64,000 nucleotides of DNA from Pseudomonadota bacterium (GTDB lineage Bacteria; Pseudomonadota; Alphaproteobacteria; SHVP01): assembly GCA_027622715.1 (NCBI GenBank), contig JAQBYN010000011.1:1-64000 (forward strand), given 5' to 3'. This document shows, in pieces, positions 9,364-19,161 of the stretch (its first letter is position 1; every line of letters begins with the position of its first letter). The notes beneath the pieces are model-generated. The model was not told the origin of the DNA. It saw only the letters and a program-made list of their open reading frames with translations, and did no database searches. Both the position numbers and the translations under genes were made by a program.

Positions 9364-10052
9364 GCGTCGTACGCGGTGGTTGCGTAGCCCGCACGACCAA
9401 ACGCGCTGAGTACGCGGTCGCGCCACGCCCGTACCGGATCGTCGTCCTCCAGTAACTTGAACGGGCTAATGCTTCGGGCCCATTGAAACGCACCGAGGAC
9501 GATGTAGTCCGCGAATGCGGGCGTGCCGCCCGCCAGATAAGGCTGTTCCGCCAGTGTCAGACGCAGCGGGGTCAGCGCGCTGCGCAATGCAACGACGTCG
9601 GTCTCTCGGCGCGCCTGAACTTGGTCGAAGGGGCGATCGAAACGCGGGGACCGGGTTTCCAGGAAATAGGCGCGATCGGCCTCGGCCAAATGCTGGTAAA
9701 TGTCGTCGATCACTAAGGGCTGGATCAAGGCATGGAGGACGCTGTTGGTCCAATGATTGATCAAGCGCGCCTCGCCCCGGGCAATCTCGTTGCCAAACAA
9801 GGCCGGGCGATCCGCGTGGTTGTCGTCGAGGTGGCACGCGATCTCAAACGAATCGCTCACTGTCGTAGCGCCGTCCACCAGAACCGGTACCTTTCCCTGC
9901 CCGGAAAACGCGATTGTGTCCTTGTCAGTGAAATGGACGGCCACAAAATCAGCGGCGAGGCCCTTGTGGGCCAATGCCATACGAATGCGCCAGCAATACG
10001 GGCTAAAGCGGCGGTCATCCTTGCCGGTCAGTTCGTAGAGCGTCAGGGACAT
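9360..10052 (-). CDS. Glutathione S-transferase family protein
   Basis: MSLTLYELTGKDDRRFSPYCWRIRMALAHKGL...GKVPVLVDGATTVSDSFEIACHLD; start placed at ATG 10052. The ORF-track extension to 10979 is antisense to the neighbouring GST. Confidence 0.85.
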   Translation of the reverse strand: MSLTLYELTGKDDRRFSPYCWRIRMALAHKGLAADFVAVHFTDKDTIAFSGQGKVPVLVDGATTVSDSFEIACHLDDNHADRPALFGNEIARGEARLINHWTNSVLHALIQPLVIDDIYQHLAEADRAYFLETRSPRFDRPFDQVQARRETDVVALRSALTPLRLTLAEQPYLAGGTPAFADYIVLGAFQWARSISPFKLLEDDDPVRAWRDRVLSAFGRAGYATTAYDA

Positions 10053-10166
10053 GGGCACCCTTGCCAAAGAATCGAGTCGCCACGGTTGCGGTAGCCGCGT
10101 TAGCCTTCCGCATGAGCGCGACCCATCGATATTAGAGCGGCGCGACCCCCACCGGAAGGAAATGAG

Positions 10167-10838
10167 ATGGCAACCGTCGAGATATTTAGCGCTGAGGTGT
10201 GTCCCTACGCGCATCGCACACGACTTGTTCTGATGCACAAGAAAATCGATTTCTCGTTGACCGAAATCGATCTGAAGAACAAGCCCGCGTGGTTTCCCGA
10301 TGTCTCGCCCTACGGCAAGGTGCCGTCGATTCGTCACGACGGCCAAATTGTCTACGAATCGGCGGTTGTTAACGAATATCTCGACGAGGTTTTTCCAACC
10401 CCCGCGCTCATGCCGTCGACGCCCCATGGTCGGGCGATGGCGCGAGTTTGGGTCGACTACGGCAACACGCGCTTTAACGGTGCCGCCTACAAATTGTTGC
10501 GCGCGACCAATCCTGTAGACCAGGGGCCGCTGCGCGAGGAGCTCGATGCGTGCCTTCTCTTTATGGAAAATGAGGGCCTGCGCAAATCGGGCGACGGCCC
10601 GTACTGGTTCGGTGCTGAGCCGAGTTTGGTCGATTTCAGCTACTACCCGTTCTTTGAGCGGTTCTGCAATGTCGAGCACTACCGCAACTATGAGATGCCG
10701 GCGGGATGCACCCGCCTGCGCGCCTGGGTCGACACGATGAAAGCGATGCCGATCGTCCGCGAAATTGCCAATCCGCCCGCGTTCTATATCGAACGGGCGA
10801 AGGCTTACGCCGCGCCGGCCCAACAAGCCGCCGAATAG
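10167..10838 (+). CDS. Glutathione S-transferase family protein
   Basis: MATVEIFSAEVCPYAHRTRLVLMHKKIDFSLTEIDLKNKPAWFPDVSPYGKVPSIRHDGQIVYESAVVNEYLDEVFP. Confidence 0.88.
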   Translation: MATVEIFSAEVCPYAHRTRLVLMHKKIDFSLTEIDLKNKPAWFPDVSPYGKVPSIRHDGQIVYESAVVNEYLDEVFPTPALMPSTPHGRAMARVWVDYGNTRFNGAAYKLLRATNPVDQGPLREELDACLLFMENEGLRKSGDGPYWFGAEPSLVDFSYYPFFERFCNVEHYRNYEMPAGCTRLRAWVDTMKAMPIVREIANPPAFYIERAKAYAAPAQQAAE

Positions 10839-10857
10839 CGGCGCGCTCACGCTGACG

Positions 10858-10894
10858 CACGAACGGCCCCGGTTTCCGGGGCCGTTCGTGTTTT
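10858..10894 (+). terminator. Rho-independent terminator downstream of the GST gene
   Basis: Perfect 15-bp stem CACGAACGGCCCCGG / CCGGGGCCGTTCGTG (10858-10872 / 10876-10890), TTT loop, followed by TTTT. Confidence 0.9.
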
Positions 10895-11240
10895 CGAGAG
10901 AGGGTAGGGATGAGGACGGAAAGATGACCCGGCCGCGATATCGACAGCAGGGCTGGGGGAACGCTAGCCTGATGTCCACGGCCGGGTCAGGAGGGCCGAC
11001 AGTCCAGAATATGGGTGCGTAATGGGGCGTATGAAGGGCTGAATCGAGGCAATTTTGTGATTTGTTGAGCCGCGGGTGCGATGCGTTGATCGGGCCTGTT
11101 TCGGCACCGTTGCCCTGGTCGCGGCCACAGGCCTATCATTGCCAACGGGGAGGGCCCAATTGGGGCCGGCCACAGTCCGGGAGAACCGCGACGATGCGCC
11201 AACTGCCGATGTTGCGTTACAAACACCAGGACCGCCGCTA

Positions 11241-11597
11241 ATGGCAGAAGTCCTACCAATCCACCAACGGGAGCAGGGGTCTAACAAGAACCGCTCCCGT
11301 TTTTCGTTTCCGATCTATTTCGACCGTTCAGAGCTCAACCAAATCCTGTCCGTCTACAGCCGCCGGGTGATTGCCGGCGAGTGGTGCGACTACGCCCTGA
11401 ATGACGGCCACCACGAGGCGATGTTTGCGATTTACAAAAAGCGCTCCCGGGTCCCGGTTTTCCGCGTCGTCAAGCGGCGCTCCGCCAAGGCGCGCTACGC
11501 TGTCCTCGATTCCGGCGGCCAGGTATTGCGGATGAGTGCCGAGCTTGCCGCGGTACTCAGCGTGCTGACCAAAACGCGGCCCCTACGATTGGTTTGA
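11241..11597 (+). CDS. DUF2794 domain-containing protein
   Basis: FDRSELNQILSVYSRRVIAGEWCDYALNDGHHEAMFAIYKKRSRVPVFRVVKRRSAKARYAVLDSGGQVLRM; start set at ATG 11241 because upstream in-frame sequence does not look coding. Confidence 0.75.
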   Translation: MAEVLPIHQREQGSNKNRSRFSFPIYFDRSELNQILSVYSRRVIAGEWCDYALNDGHHEAMFAIYKKRSRVPVFRVVKRRSAKARYAVLDSGGQVLRMSAELAAVLSVLTKTRPLRLV

Positions 11598-11670
11598 GCG
11601 GTTTGATCTGACGCAGCGGCGCGGTCGGGATTATCTGCCAAGGTCGGCGCCGAAACGTAGGTAAACCGAC

Positions 11671-12921
11671 TTGGACCTTTTCTTACCCCTATTTGTCATT
11701 CTGATCGTTGCCCGGCTCTTGGGCGAGTTGAGCTTGCGTTTTGGTCAAGCCCAATTGCTCGGGGAAGTCATGGCCGGGGTGTTGATCGGCTTAGCCGCGC
11801 CATTCTTGGCGCCCTACGTCCCTGCGCTCGGCGGCATCGTCGATAGCCTTCCGGTGCAGCTGGTCGCTGAGTTCGGGATTTTCTTTCTGATCTTGCTTGT
11901 CGGGATTGAAATGCAGCCGGGCGAGCTACGCCAGGCATCACGGTCGTCTCTTTTCGTCGCGGTCGGCGGTGTTGTGGTGCCGTTTGCTGCCGGACTGGCC
12001 TTGGGTTTCGCGTTCCTGCCCGACACGCCCGCGCAACCGGCGCAAGCGCTTTTCATTGGGGTTGCGTTATCGATCACCGCCGTCGCGGTCGCCGGGCGCG
12101 TCCTGAATGAATTCGGTCTCCTCCACCACCGGATCGGGCGCACCATCATTGCTGCGGCCGTCTTCGACGACATTCTCGGCCTAGTACTCCTTGCCGTTCT
12201 AACGGCGGTCATCGCCACCGGCGCGGTGCCGCCGCTCGGTGACGTGCTGTGGTTGCTGGCAAAGGTCGCGATATTTTTTGCGGTCACCATTGCCGGCAGC
12301 CGGTTTCTCTATCCCTGGGCGATGCGGATGCTGGGGGCGGTCGAATCCCGCGCGGCCGGGTTCACCGCGCTGCTGGTCGTGGCGTTTGCCTTCGCCGCCC
12401 TAGCGGAACTCATGGGCATGCACTTCATCATGGGCGCCTTTGTGGCCGGCCTGTTTTTCGAAAAACGGCTCGTCGGCAAACGCGCTTACAAAGACATTCG
12501 TAACGGTATGGGGGTGTTCACCTATGGGCTGCTCGCGCCGGTTTTCTTTGCTGGCATCGGGCTTCACCTCGATCTTACGGCGCTGTGGAACGTGCCGGGA
12601 TTTCTCGCGCTCCTTATTCTGGCGGCGATCGTCGGAAAGCTTCTCGGCGGCGGCGTGGCGGCCCGCCTATCGGGTATGGGATTGCGCGAGTCGGCGGCTG
12701 TCGGCGTCGGCATGTCGGGCCGCGGCGCGGTGGAAATTGTTGTCGCGAGCATTGCCCTACAGGCTGGATTGTTCGTCCAAGGTGCGAACGACCCGCATGT
12801 CGCCTACTTGTTTTCAGCGCTCGTCGTGACCGCCGTGGTCACCACGATGACGATGCCGCCGCTGTTGCGCTTGGTCGTTTCCAATCTCGCTTCTTCAAAC
12901 CACCGCCCGAAAACGGACTAA
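11671..12921 (+). CDS. Cation:proton antiporter (CPA2/KefB-like)
   Basis: Polytopic membrane protein with GQAQLLGEVMAGVLIG, ALSITAVAVAGRVLNEFGLL, AAVFDDILGLVLLAVL, GMSGRGAVEIVVASIALQAGL. Confidence 0.88.
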   Translation: MDLFLPLFVILIVARLLGELSLRFGQAQLLGEVMAGVLIGLAAPFLAPYVPALGGIVDSLPVQLVAEFGIFFLILLVGIEMQPGELRQASRSSLFVAVGGVVVPFAAGLALGFAFLPDTPAQPAQALFIGVALSITAVAVAGRVLNEFGLLHHRIGRTIIAAAVFDDILGLVLLAVLTAVIATGAVPPLGDVLWLLAKVAIFFAVTIAGSRFLYPWAMRMLGAVESRAAGFTALLVVAFAFAALAELMGMHFIMGAFVAGLFFEKRLVGKRAYKDIRNGMGVFTYGLLAPVFFAGIGLHLDLTALWNVPGFLALLILAAIVGKLLGGGVAARLSGMGLRESAAVGVGMSGRGAVEIVVASIALQAGLFVQGANDPHVAYLFSALVVTAVVTTMTMPPLLRLVVSNLASSNHRPKTD

Positions 12922-12928
12922 CCGATCC

Positions 12929-12960
12929 GAAAAAAAGCCCGGCACGAAGGCCGGGCTTTT
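12929..12960. terminator. Bidirectional rho-independent terminator between convergent genes
   Basis: AAAAGCCCGGC (12933-12943) / GCCGGGCTTTT (12950-12960) with 6-nt loop; A-run on the left gives a T-run for the minus strand. Confidence 0.9.
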
Positions 12961-12981
12961 GACGATTCGGGCGGCGCACCG

Positions 12982-13713
12982 CTAATTGCGATTGCCGAGC
13001 AAGTGCATCAGCATCATGAACAGGTTCAAGAAGTCGAGGTACAGGTTTAGGGCGCCCATCACCGCGGTCTTCGTCATCAATTCGCCGCTATGACTGACCG
13101 AGTCGTAGGTGTTTTTGATCTTCTGGGTGTCGTAGGCCGTCAGCCCGGTGAAGATAAGAACGCCAAGTACCGATATGACGAACTGCATCATCGAGCTGCC
13201 AATGAACCAATTGACAACAGAGGCGAGGATAATGCCGATGAGGCCCATGAACAGGAACGAGCCGAGCTTGGTCAGGTCGCGCTTCGTCGTATAGCCGTAA
13301 AGGCTCATCGCGCCGAACAAACCGGCGGTGATGAAGAACACCCGGGCGACACTCGTGCCCGTAAATGTCAGCAGGATGGTGGACAGTGAAATGCCGAAGA
13401 CGACCGTCACCGCCCAGAACAAAGCCTGAATCGTCGACGCCTTCATCCGGTTGACGCCGAACGACATGGCGAGAATGAAGATCAACGGCGAAACCATCGC
13501 GATCCAACCGAGGGGCGACGGCCCAATGACTCCGTCGCGCGCCGTATAGAACACATTGAACAGTGCCGTATTGGCGACCATCCAAGCGGTGATGCCGGTG
13601 ATGGCGGTGCCAACGGTCATGTAGTTGTAAACCCGCAGCATATAGGCGCGCAGGCCGGCATCGACGGCGGCGGTCTGGGTGGTCGCGCCAAGACGAATTG
13701 TTGGTTCAGCCAT
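12982..13713 (-). CDS. Bax inhibitor-1/YccA family membrane protein
   Basis: LRAYMLRVYNYMTVGTAITGITAWMVANT..., YDTQKIKNTYDSVSHSGELMTKTAVMGALNLYLDFLNLFMMLMHLLGNRN. Confidence 0.92.
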   Translation of the reverse strand: MAEPTIRLGATTQTAAVDAGLRAYMLRVYNYMTVGTAITGITAWMVANTALFNVFYTARDGVIGPSPLGWIAMVSPLIFILAMSFGVNRMKASTIQALFWAVTVVFGISLSTILLTFTGTSVARVFFITAGLFGAMSLYGYTTKRDLTKLGSFLFMGLIGIILASVVNWFIGSSMMQFVISVLGVLIFTGLTAYDTQKIKNTYDSVSHSGELMTKTAVMGALNLYLDFLNLFMMLMHLLGNRN

Positions 13714-13835
13714 AGTTATCCTCGGGTCAAACGTGTGCGTGAGCGTTGCGCCTAATATGGCAGGGGCTGCTGCCGATTCAAGGCTTCGCGGGGATTTTCA
13801 GCCGATTCTAACGAAAATGTAAGGCGACCTTGCCG

Positions 13836-16373
13836 CTACTCGGTGCGCAACACCGGGGCCGGGCGCTGCGACAATCCTACCCAGGTCCCGGCGTAGCCCA
13901 GCGCGGTGACGATGCCAATCCCGGCCAACGCCGTGCCGATCGTTGCCACCGGCAAAAACACCCAGTCGGCCCGCATCACCTGGGTGATCACCAGCCAGGC
14001 GGCCAATGTGCCTAGCAGGGTCGCCACCGTCGCCGTGATCGCGCCCAAGATTAGAAACTCCAGGATGTAGGCCTTGAGGACATCGCGCCGGGTCGCCCCT
14101 AGAACCTTGAGAATGACCGCGTCGTAGACCCGCCGTCGATGCCCGGCGGCGACGGCGCCAACCAAGACAAAGATACCGGCGATGATGGTGATCGCCGCCG
14201 TTCCGTTCGCCGCGCCGGCAATGCGCCCGAGGAGCGCGGAGGCGGTCTCGATCACATCACGTACCCGCACCGTCGAGACGTTGGGGAAGGCTGCCGTCAC
14301 CCGGGCGTAGGCCTCGTCTTCGGATGCCAGGGCAAATGCGGCTGTTGCCAGATGGGTTTGCGGCGCCGCTTCCAGTGTGCCGGGGGCGAACATGACGATG
14401 TAGTTGATGCCAAAATCCGACCAATCGATTTCGCGGGTCGAGGCGATCTCGGCCGTGATATCGCGGCCTAAGATGTTGAACGTCATGGTGTCGCCGATGT
14501 GGAGCCCAAGGTCGCGCACGACGTAATCCTCAACCGAGATGCGCGGCGGGCCGCTGTAGTCGCGCGGCCACCACGCGCCCTCGACGATTGTCGAGCGCCG
14601 CGGCGGCTCGGCTGAATAGGTGGCGCCGAACTCAAATCGCTTGACCCAGTTCATATCGGCCGGGATTCCGGCGTCTTCCAAGAGCGAGCCGTTAATCTTG
14701 ACCAGCCTGGCGCGCAGGTTGGGCACGCGTTCCATTTCAACAAAGCCCGGCGCCGCCCGCACGTTCGCTTCGAAGGCGTCAGCTTGCTGCGCCTGAATGT
14801 CGATAAAAAAGAACGATGGCGCGACGGCGGGAATGCGGCTGCTGACCTGCTCAGCAATGTTGCCTTGGACCAGCGCGGTCGTGACCAGCACGGTCAACCC
14901 GACGCCCAGCGCAACGACGATACTGGTCGTCGGCGCGGCGGGCCGCACGATGTTGGCCAACGCCAGCCGCAGCGTCGGGTTGCGCGCCCGCGGCAGGCGC
15001 ATTATCAGCGCGACAATCCCACTGGCGGCAAAGCGAAAACCCACCAGCGCGACAATGATGCCGACCACCATCCAACGCGCCAGGGTCGGTTGACCGGTGC
15101 CGAACACCGCCAGCACCGCCAGCGCGACGGCCGCGAGCGCGGTCAGCACGACGTAGCCTGGGCGGGGCCACCGCCGCGCGGCGGTGACGACATCGCGAAA
15201 CAAGGCGGCGGGCGCTATTTCCCGCGCCTGGGCCAGCGGCCACACTGAGAAAGCCAGCGCCGTCAAAAAGCCAAACCCGGCCGCGAGGGCGAGGGCGCCG
15301 GGATAAATCCCCGGCTCGGTCGGCACCGGCAGCGCGTCGGCGAACAAGACCAAACCGACGAACGGCGACACCACGCCCAGTATCAAACCGATAGCGATTC
15401 CCAGGACCGACAGCACCCCGATTTGGATCATGTAGGTCATGAAAATCAGGCTGCCGCGCGCCCCAAGACACTTGAACGTGGCGATCGTCGCGGTCTTGCC
15501 GGCGAGGTAGGCCTGCACGGCGATCCCGACACCAATGCCGCCCACGGTCAGCGCGGTCACCCCGGCCAGCGTCAGGAACACGGCCAGACGGTCGACAAAG
15601 CGGCGGATCGACGGTTGCGCATCGGTGGCATTGCGCACCCGCCACAGCGCGCTGGGAAAGGCGGCGTTGAGCGATTCGGTGAATGATCGGTAGTCGACGC
15701 CGGGCGCAAGACTGACCCGGTGCTTGAAGCGGATCAGGCTGCCTTCGCGTTGCAGACCGGCCGTCGCGTAGGCTGCGTCGTTCATCATGACGCGCGGTCC
15801 CAGGCTGAAGGCATTCGCCACCCGGTCCGGCTCGTGGGTGATGACGGCGCGTAACTCGTAGACCCCTTCACCGATGGCGATGCGGTCGCCGACGGTGACC
15901 CTGATTCGGCTCAGCAGTTCCGGTTCCGCGACAATGCCGAACACACCGTCGCGCGCGCCCAGCGCCGCATCGAGGTCGTCGGCGCCGTCCAGCGTCACCG
16001 CGCCGTATAGCGGGTAAGTCCCGGCGATCGCCTTGAGCTCGACAATGGTGCGTTTGGCGTCCGTCGCCGTGCCGCGCGCCATCGCACGCATTTCGCGCGA
16101 CAGCGACACAGCCGTGGTATTGGCCGCCAACCACTGCACGGCCTCTGGGGCGATGTCCTGCGCGGTTTGGCTGACTTCGATGTCGCCGCCCAGAATCGCG
16201 CGGGCGTTTTGTTCAAGGCCGTCGACGATGCTCGCTGATAGCGAGCCGACCGCGGCAATCGCGAAGACCCCCAACGTCAAACAGGCAAGAAAGACGCGAA
16301 AGCCGCGCAAGCCGTTGCGCGCCTCGCGCATCGCCAGACGCCAGGCCAAGGACAATTCGCCGGATGCCAACAC
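13836..16373 (-). CDS. ABC transporter permease, FtsX-like (YbbP type)
   Basis: LSLAWRLAMREARNGLRGFRVFLACLTLGVFAIAAVGSLSASI... and the C-terminal permease segment RRRVYDAVILKVLGATRRDVLKAYILEFLILG. Confidence 0.9.
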   Translation of the reverse strand: MLASGELSLAWRLAMREARNGLRGFRVFLACLTLGVFAIAAVGSLSASIVDGLEQNARAILGGDIEVSQTAQDIAPEAVQWLAANTTAVSLSREMRAMARGTATDAKRTIVELKAIAGTYPLYGAVTLDGADDLDAALGARDGVFGIVAEPELLSRIRVTVGDRIAIGEGVYELRAVITHEPDRVANAFSLGPRVMMNDAAYATAGLQREGSLIRFKHRVSLAPGVDYRSFTESLNAAFPSALWRVRNATDAQPSIRRFVDRLAVFLTLAGVTALTVGGIGVGIAVQAYLAGKTATIATFKCLGARGSLIFMTYMIQIGVLSVLGIAIGLILGVVSPFVGLVLFADALPVPTEPGIYPGALALAAGFGFLTALAFSVWPLAQAREIAPAALFRDVVTAARRWPRPGYVVLTALAAVALAVLAVFGTGQPTLARWMVVGIIVALVGFRFAASGIVALIMRLPRARNPTLRLALANIVRPAAPTTSIVVALGVGLTVLVTTALVQGNIAEQVSSRIPAVAPSFFFIDIQAQQADAFEANVRAAPGFVEMERVPNLRARLVKINGSLLEDAGIPADMNWVKRFEFGATYSAEPPRRSTIVEGAWWPRDYSGPPRISVEDYVVRDLGLHIGDTMTFNILGRDITAEIASTREIDWSDFGINYIVMFAPGTLEAAPQTHLATAAFALASEDEAYARVTAAFPNVSTVRVRDVIETASALLGRIAGAANGTAAITIIAGIFVLVGAVAAGHRRRVYDAVILKVLGATRRDVLKAYILEFLILGAITATVATLLGTLAAWLVITQVMRADWVFLPVATIGTALAGIGIVTALGYAGTWVGLSQRPAPVLRTE

Positions 16374-16377
16374 AGCG

Positions 16378-17127
16378 CTACTGGGCCGCCAGGGCAGCCA
16401 CCTGCGGATTCAATAGGCCGTCGGCCATCCGCAACACGCGGTCGCATTGCGCGGCCAGACGCTCTTCATGGGTAATCAGCAACAATGCTGTATTGCGCCG
16501 GGCTCGGATTGAAAACAGCGCGTCGATAATGGCGCGCCCGGTCTCGCCGTCCAGGTTGCCGGTGGGTTCGTCGGCCAGGATCAACGAGGGGTCGCCGACA
16601 AAGGCGCGCGCAAGCGCCACCCGCTGCTGCTCGCCGCCGGAAAGTTGCGCTGGATAATGCCCGGTGCGATTGCCCAGACCGATGGTGGCCAGCGCTTCCG
16701 CCGCCTGTGCAAAGGCATCCCGCGCGCCCGCCAACTCAAGCGGCATGGCGACATTCTCGATAGCGGTCATCGTCGGAATCAGGTGGAAGGATTGGAAGAC
16801 GATCCCCAAATGTTTGCGGCGAAACAGCGCCAGATCGTCTTCGTCCAGCTTGGCAAAATTATTGCCGGCCACGGTGACGTCACCGCTTGTTGGTTTTTCG
16901 AGGCCCGCGATGATCGACATCATCGACGACTTACCTGACCCCGAGGGGCCGACGATCCCGACTGCCTCACCAGCAGCCAGCGTGAAATCGACGCCGCGCA
17001 GAATCTCGACCGGCCCGGCCGCGCTCTTCAGCGTGAGGGTGACGCCGCGTAATCTGACCAGGTCTTTACGGGGCAGATCGGGGGTGGCAGGGTCGGCGAT
17101 CATGACGGTGCCGCTTTCTTGCCCCAT
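16378..17127 (-). CDS. ABC transporter ATP-binding protein (YbbA/LolD-like)
   Basis: Walker A GPSGSGKSS, LSGGEQQRVALARAF signature, Walker B LILADEPTGNLD. Confidence 0.93.
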   Translation of the reverse strand: MGQESGTVMIADPATPDLPRKDLVRLRGVTLTLKSAAGPVEILRGVDFTLAAGEAVGIVGPSGSGKSSMMSIIAGLEKPTSGDVTVAGNNFAKLDEDDLALFRRKHLGIVFQSFHLIPTMTAIENVAMPLELAGARDAFAQAAEALATIGLGNRTGHYPAQLSGGEQQRVALARAFVGDPSLILADEPTGNLDGETGRAIIDALFSIRARRNTALLLITHEERLAAQCDRVLRMADGLLNPQVAALAAQ

Positions 17128-17839
17128 GGCAATAATGAAAACACAAACGACGCAGGGACGCGGCGTACCGCGTGAATATCGTTCAATTTACCGTGTTTTC
17201 AACCAGCTTGCTGTCGGTACGGTGTTCACGTTGGCGTTGGCCTTCGGTGGCGCCGCGAGCGCCGCGGCGGCACAGACCGTTATTGCCGTCCTCGGCGACA
17301 GCCTCGCCGCTGGGTTTGGCTTGCCAGCGGCGCAGGCATTCCCGGCTCGGCTCGAGGCGGCATTGCGCGCCAGCGGCGCAGACGTGCGGGTTATCAACGC
17401 TGGGGTTTCGGGCGATACGTCGGCGGGCGGTCGGGCGCGGGTGGACTGGCTGCTGGGCGACGAACCCGACATCGTGATCGTCGAACTTGGTAGCAATGAT
17501 TCGCTGCGCGGCCTGGATCCTGCGGCGACGTTCGACAACCTGGATGCAATTGTGGCGCGTCTTAAGGACCGCAACGTGAGTGTCATGATTGCCGGAATGT
17601 TGGCGCCGCGGAACTTGGGCCGCGAATATGTCGATGAGTTCGATGCAATTTATCCCCGGCTCGCTGAGAAGCATGACGTTATGCTGTACCCGTTTTTCCT
17701 CGACGGCGTCGCGCTCGATCCGGCGCTCAACCAGGACGATCTGATCCATCCCAACCAAGATGGTGTCGAGGTCATCGTGCAACGTCTGCTGCCGGCGGCG
17801 CGGGATTTGATCGATCGTCATCAGCGTATGTCGAACTAG
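17126..17839 (+). CDS. tesA: Arylesterase / SGNH lysophospholipase (TesA-like)
   Basis: VIAVLGDSLAAGFGLPAAQAFPARLE (GDSL block), ELGSNDSLRG, DLIHPNQDGVEVI; divergent from ybbA-like gene as in E. coli tesA-ybbA. Start could be 17126 or 17135. Confidence 0.9.
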   Translation: MAIMKTQTTQGRGVPREYRSIYRVFNQLAVGTVFTLALAFGGAASAAAAQTVIAVLGDSLAAGFGLPAAQAFPARLEAALRASGADVRVINAGVSGDTSAGGRARVDWLLGDEPDIVIVELGSNDSLRGLDPAATFDNLDAIVARLKDRNVSVMIAGMLAPRNLGREYVDEFDAIYPRLAEKHDVMLYPFFLDGVALDPALNQDDLIHPNQDGVEVIVQRLLPAARDLIDRHQRMSN

Positions 17840-17852
17840 TGGTCTTCTTGTC

Positions 17853-18392
17853 ATGTATAGATTGTTTGCCGGAATCGATGTCCCAGACTCCATTGCCCAG
17901 CAGCTCCTTGGCCTGTGCGGCGGGGTGCCCGGCGCACGGTGGCGACGCCCGGATCAGTTCCACCTGACATTGCGTTTTATCGGCAACGTCGACGGCGGCA
18001 CGTTCGACGATGCGCGCTATGCCCTGGCACGGGTGGGCGGCGCTGCGCTCGACCTGCAGCTCAACGGTGTCGGCAACTTTGGCGAGGGACGCCGGGCACG
18101 CGCGATCTGGGCCGGTTTGGTCGAAAACCAGGCGCTCGTCGCGATTCAAGCCCGCATCGAATCTGCCTTGGTGCGCGTTGGATTGGATCCCGAGCCGCGC
18201 AAGTTCAAGCCGCATGTCACAGTGGCGTGGCTCAAGAACCCAGACATGGACCGTGTCCGCGGATTCCTTGCCCATAACGCGATGTTCCGAACCGAGCCCT
18301 TTCGCGCCGACGCTTTCCACCTATATTCCAGCCAACTGTCGCACAACGGATCGATCTACCGGATCGAGGAGAGCTATGACCTTTCGGCGTGA
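17853..18392 (+). CDS. thpR: RNA 2',3'-cyclic phosphodiesterase (2H/LigT family)
   Basis: MYRLFAGIDVPDSIAQQLL, HLTLRFIGNV and FKPHVTVAWLKN: the two HxTx/HxTV motifs. Confidence 0.9.
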   Translation: MYRLFAGIDVPDSIAQQLLGLCGGVPGARWRRPDQFHLTLRFIGNVDGGTFDDARYALARVGGAALDLQLNGVGNFGEGRRARAIWAGLVENQALVAIQARIESALVRVGLDPEPRKFKPHVTVAWLKNPDMDRVRGFLAHNAMFRTEPFRADAFHLYSSQLSHNGSIYRIEESYDLSA

Positions 18393-18667
18393 GTGCCGTG
18401 CCTGACCAAGACGACACCCTCGAGGATATCCATCTGCCGATCGCGCAGCGGCTGACTCGGTGGCTCGAGGTCCGCATGGGCTACGAGTTCCTGTGCCATA
18501 CCTGCAACGATGCAACCCGCATAGGTGTTGCGCCGGGTCGGCCCGGCTGTCTCGGCCAATGCAAATTGACCAACAAACAACGCGGGCTGGAATACCGAAA
18601 AGGGTCCGACGCCTACACGCCGCGGATCAAGAACCGCTATTTGCTCGGCGGTGGGGCGATGGATTAG
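18389..18667 (+). CDS. Hypothetical protein
   Basis: GTG start overlapping the thpR TGA (GTGA). MSAVPDQDDTLEDIHLPIAQRLTRWLEVRMGYEFLCHTCNDATRIGVAPGRPGCLGQCKL... with several Cys. Confidence 0.5.
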   Translation: MSAVPDQDDTLEDIHLPIAQRLTRWLEVRMGYEFLCHTCNDATRIGVAPGRPGCLGQCKLTNKQRGLEYRKGSDAYTPRIKNRYLLGGGAMD

Positions 18668-18679
18668 CGCGCCGGCGCG

Positions 18680-19150
18680 CTAAAGATCGTTCTTTCTGAT
18701 GTGGCGCAACAAGCCAACCGCCGCGTCGTGTACGAGATCGAACACCTGATCGAATCCTGCCGGTCCGCCATAGTAGGGGTCCGGAACGTCGGTCGCGTTG
18801 GTATCGCCATAATCCAGGATCAGACGAATGCGGGTTCGTGCTGCAGTCGGCGCGGCGCCCATCAGCGTGCGTAAATTATCGCCGTCCATGGCTAAGACGT
18901 AATCGAACGTCGAAAAATCCATTGGCGCGACTTGGCGGGCGCGCTGCATGGCGATGTCGATCCCGCGCTGTGCGGTGATCGCTTGTGCGCGTTCGTCGGG
19001 CGGTTGGCCGACATGCCACGCGCCGGTGCCGGCTGAGTCGGCGGCGATCTGTGCTGCCAGTCCAGCGTCCGCAACTAAGTGGCGAAACACGCCTTCCGCC
19101 ATCGGCGAGCGGCAGATGTTGCCCAAACAAACGAATAGAACTTGAACCAC
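18680..19150 (-). CDS. Low-molecular-weight protein tyrosine phosphatase
   Basis: VLFVCLGNICRSPMAEGVFRH (CX5R loop) and C-terminal DVPDPYYGG. Confidence 0.95.
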   Translation of the reverse strand: MVQVLFVCLGNICRSPMAEGVFRHLVADAGLAAQIAADSAGTGAWHVGQPPDERAQAITAQRGIDIAMQRARQVAPMDFSTFDYVLAMDGDNLRTLMGAAPTAARTRIRLILDYGDTNATDVPDPYYGGPAGFDQVFDLVHDAAVGLLRHIRKNDL

Positions 19151-19161
19151 GGCCCGCCGCC

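Noticed and set aside
10053-10979. N-terminal extension of the GST ORF 9360..10979
   Set aside because: Antisense to the plus-strand GST (10167..10838); the real start is MSLTLYELTG at 10052.
16664-17125. N-terminal extension of the TesA-like ORF back to 16664
   Set aside because: Antisense to the ABC ATPase Walker/signature region; TesA starts near 17126/17135.
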